Shown piece by piece: positions 59,885-64,000 of a stretch of DNA of 64,000 nt. Source of the stretch: Peribacillus frigoritolerans (GTDB lineage: Bacteria; Bacillota; Bacilli; Bacillales; DSM-1321); the NCBI GenBank assembly GCA_030562215.1, contig JAUPFL010000001.1, positions 2,220,501 through 2,284,500 on the forward strand. The letters run 5' to 3'. The notes beneath the pieces were generated by a model that saw only the letters and a list, made by a program, of their open reading frames with translations, searched no databases and was not told where the DNA came from. Made by a program: the position numbers and the translations under genes. Every line of letters starts with the position of its first letter. Positions within the stretch are counted from its first letter, which is position 1.

Positions 59885-60168
59885 ACATATACCTCCAATA
59901 GTGGAATCCTCACCTACTTTTTAGTCAAAATCCAATGAAAATATAACTGTATATTTTAAAATATTATGGACAAATAACCATCTTTCCGTCTTTGCATAGG
60001 CTATGTTTAACACGGGATGCTTTGCTCAACAATTCATTAATGACGCCGGGCGTTGTTGGCAGGGGGTCCTACGGAATGATGCTGAGCGATACTTAGGGAC
60101 TGTAAATCTTTTTAAGACAGGGAGCCAATATATTTTTGATAGTCCGGATAGAAAGGATGAAGTGTAAA

Positions 60169-62014
60169 ATGTGTGGGATAACAGGCTGGGTGCATTTTCA
60201 AAAAGATTTACGGACAAAAACGAAAACGCTGGAAAACATGACAAAAACGTTGGCAAAGCGGGGGCCTGACGAAGATAATGTTTGGAGCGAAGCCCATGTT
60301 GCCTTTGGTCATAAACGGTTAACGGTTGTCGATGCGGAAGGCGGAAAACAGCCGATGACGAAAAATCACGAAAACGGCAGATATACGCTTTGTTATAATG
60401 GTGAGCTATATAACACCGAGGATATTCGTAAACAGCTATTATTAAAAGGATATTCCTTTAAAGGTCATTCTGATACAGAAGTTTTATTAACTTCTTATAT
60501 AGAATGGAAAGAAAAATGCATTGACTTGTTCAATGGGATTTTTGCGTTTGCGATTTGGGATGAAAAGGAACAGAAATTATTCGTTGGAAGAGATCGCATG
60601 GGGGTAAAACCATTCTTTTATGCGGAAAGGGACGGCGGGTTCATTTTCGGATCGGAGCTGAAGTCGATTCTTGCCCATCCGGATGTTAAAACGGAGATTG
60701 ACCGCGAAGGGTTGTCTGAAGTTTTTGGTGTTGGTCCATCCCGGAAGCCAGGTTCAGGCGTATTTCATAATATCCAGGAATTAAGGCCTGCCCATGCGCT
60801 CACTTTATCAAGGAAAGGCCTCCGGATTTGGAGATATTGGAATGTGAAAAGCGAAGAACATCGGGATACGCTTGATGAGACGGCCGAGAAGGTTCGCTTT
60901 CTTGTCGAAGATGCAGTGACGCGGCAACTTGTATCTGATGTTCCGCTTTGTACCTTCTTATCAGGAGGGCTTGACTCAAGCGCGATAACGGCCATTGCTG
61001 CAAATGCCTATCAAAAAGAAGGGAAAGGCCAGCTTCATACGTATTCCATTGATTATGAGGATAATGAGCGTTATTTTAAGGCGAATGATTTTCAGCCAAA
61101 CTCTGATGGGTATTGGATTAAAAAGATGTCGGATAGTTTTAACACCGTTCACCATTCATCGGTCATCACTCAAGAGCAGTTGACGGATTATTTAACGGAA
61201 GCTGTCCTTGTAAGGGACCTCCCAGGCATGGCGGATGTCGATTCTTCTTTACTTTGGTTTTGTAAGGAAATCAAGCGGGATTTTGTCGTAGGCCTGTCCG
61301 GCGAATGTGCGGACGAAATTTTTGGGGGTTATCCTTGGTTTCATCGTGAGGATGATTTGAATCGTGCCGGTTTTCCATGGATGAGGTCGACCGGGGAGCG
61401 GGTATCTTTATTGAAATCGGGATGGCGCGAGAAACTGAAGCTGGAGGAATATGCGCAGGAAGCTTATTTCCGACACTTGCCGAAACGCCTAAATTGGAAG
61501 GGGAAAGCGGTATAGCAGCAAAGCGGAGAGAGCTTTTCTATGTGAATTTATTATGGTTCATGACGACGCTCCTTGACCGGAAGGATCGGATGAGTATGGG
61601 GGCAAGTTTAGAGGTGCGCGTGCCATTTGCCGATCATCGCCTTGTTGAATATGCATGGAACATTCCTTGGGAAATGAAAATGGAAGGCAACCGTGAAAAA
61701 GGTATTCTTAGGAAGGCTTTGGAGGGGTTATTACCGGATGAAGTATTGTATCGTAAAAAAGTCCATATCCAAAAACCCATAACCCTATATATACAGACCG
61801 TGTGCAGGCGTGGTTGAAAGAATTACTGACGGATAAGAATTCGGTCCTGCATGAGTTTTTCGATAAGCAGAAGCTAACCGATATAGTAGATTCCAAGGGT
61901 GCCGCTTTTAAAGTGCCGTGGTTCGGGCAATTGATGTCAGGTCCACAGTTGCTCGCATATTTGGCACAGACCCATGTATGGTTCAAAGAATATGATATCC
62001 AAATAATCGAGTGA
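60169..62014 (+). CDS. asnO: Asparagine synthetase (glutamine-hydrolysing) AsnO-like, two frameshifts
   Basis: A class II amidotransferase of about 615 residues. ATG 60169 gives the nucleophile Cys2 (MCGITGWV); the glutaminase domain has RGPDEDN, NGELYN and SDTEVLL; the synthetase domain has the PP-loop CTFLSGGLDSSAI and GLSGECADEIFGGYPWF. Breaks near 61478 and 61770 (A-run) each need one base. The position after yisN and the length match B. subtilis asnO, the sporulation-linked copy. It ends at a terminator. Confidence 0.92.
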
Positions 62015-62015
62015 A

Positions 62016-62050
62016 AAAACGGGGCGGATGATTTTCATTGCCCCGTTTTC
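62016..62050. terminator. Terminator between asnO and the amylase gene
   Basis: AAAACGGGGC with GCCCCGTTTT around a 14-base loop; both strands have T-runs. Confidence 0.85.
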
Positions 62051-62057
62051 ATTTGCC

Positions 62058-63893
<1,836 letters not shown>

Positions 63894-64000
63894 CTAGCCA
63901 GGTTAAGTGTTTTTCAATACGGTTATATACCCTATTTCAATTGAAAAAAGCACTTATTAACTAAAAAATAACAAAAAGTGCTCATCACTACAAGGAAATA

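Noticed and set aside
59885..60168. T-box or other riboswitch before asnO
   Set aside because: No T-box sequence (AGGGTGGNACCGCG-like) or specifier stem is visible; only a weak GTCCTA/TAGGGAC pairing.

Overview
The window is a Bacillaceae chromosome segment. The gene order closely follows the Bacillus subtilis yha/yhf/yhj/yis region (yhaR-like, yhaO, yhaN, yhaM, yhaL, prsA, yhaI, scoC/hpr, yhaH, trpP, serC, hit, ecsABC, yhaA, hmoB, hemE, hemH, yhgD, yhfH, yhfI, lplJ, lcfB/yhfL, yhfN, yhzC, comK, yhjD, yhjE, sipV, addB, addA, gerP, yisL, yisN, asnO). Spore genes (gerPABCDEF, two YjcZ-type peptides, YhaL) and competence genes (comK) point to an endospore former. Codon use, AT content and the dispersed GC-rich repeats suggest something like the Peribacillus (Bacillus) simplex group; this is an inference, not an identification. 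No rRNA, tRNA or CRISPR was seen.

Layout. 29-1019 is a tandem array of a 232-bp dispersed repeat. 1.1-5.5 kb holds acyl-CoA ligase, enoyl-CoA hydratase and cysteine synthase. 5.6-13.6 kb holds the DNA/RNA metabolism set yhaO-yhaN-yhaM, interrupted by a putative zincin and a Fur-box-led siderophore cassette (ABC ATPase plus FhuF-like reductase). 13.6-20.7 kb holds secretion and regulation genes (prsA, scoC, yhaH, a TRAP-controlled trpP, serC, hit). 21.4-24.5 kb is ecsABC. 24.5-30.6 kb holds yhaA, a PAP2 phosphatase, hmoB and hemE-hemH without hemY, then yhgD and yhfH. 30.7-37.4 kb holds yhfI, lplJ, FadR-box-led lcfB, an HD protein, a degenerate response regulator and an M48 protease. 37.5-42.9 kb holds a YitT protein, yhzC, comK, a poorly explained stretch, yhjD, yhjE and sipV. 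43-50.3 kb is addBA. 50.3-50.9 kb is an IS-derived element. The rest is trpB, the gerP operon with a SigK-type promoter, a second acyl-CoA ligase, a transporter, a DUF418 membrane protein, yisL, yisN, asnO and a GH13 amylase.

The most striking signal is a set of non-autonomous repeats sitting in intrinsic terminators and flanked by two copies of the terminator hairpin. At 50303-50887 there is a 21-bp exact flanking duplication around an IS1182-like remnant, and at 23316-23685 a 28-bp exact duplication. At 3688-3991 the flanking hairpins are degenerate. The GC-rich core of these elements is shared with the tandem array at the left edge and shows a small hairpin with paired base changes.

Data caution: about 25 genes carry frameshifts, more than 40 in all, nearly all explained by one missing base in a short homopolymer. 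Essential genes such as serC and hemH are affected. Assembly or read error is far more likely than gene decay. Broken genes are therefore annotated over their full reconstructed span, with the break stated.
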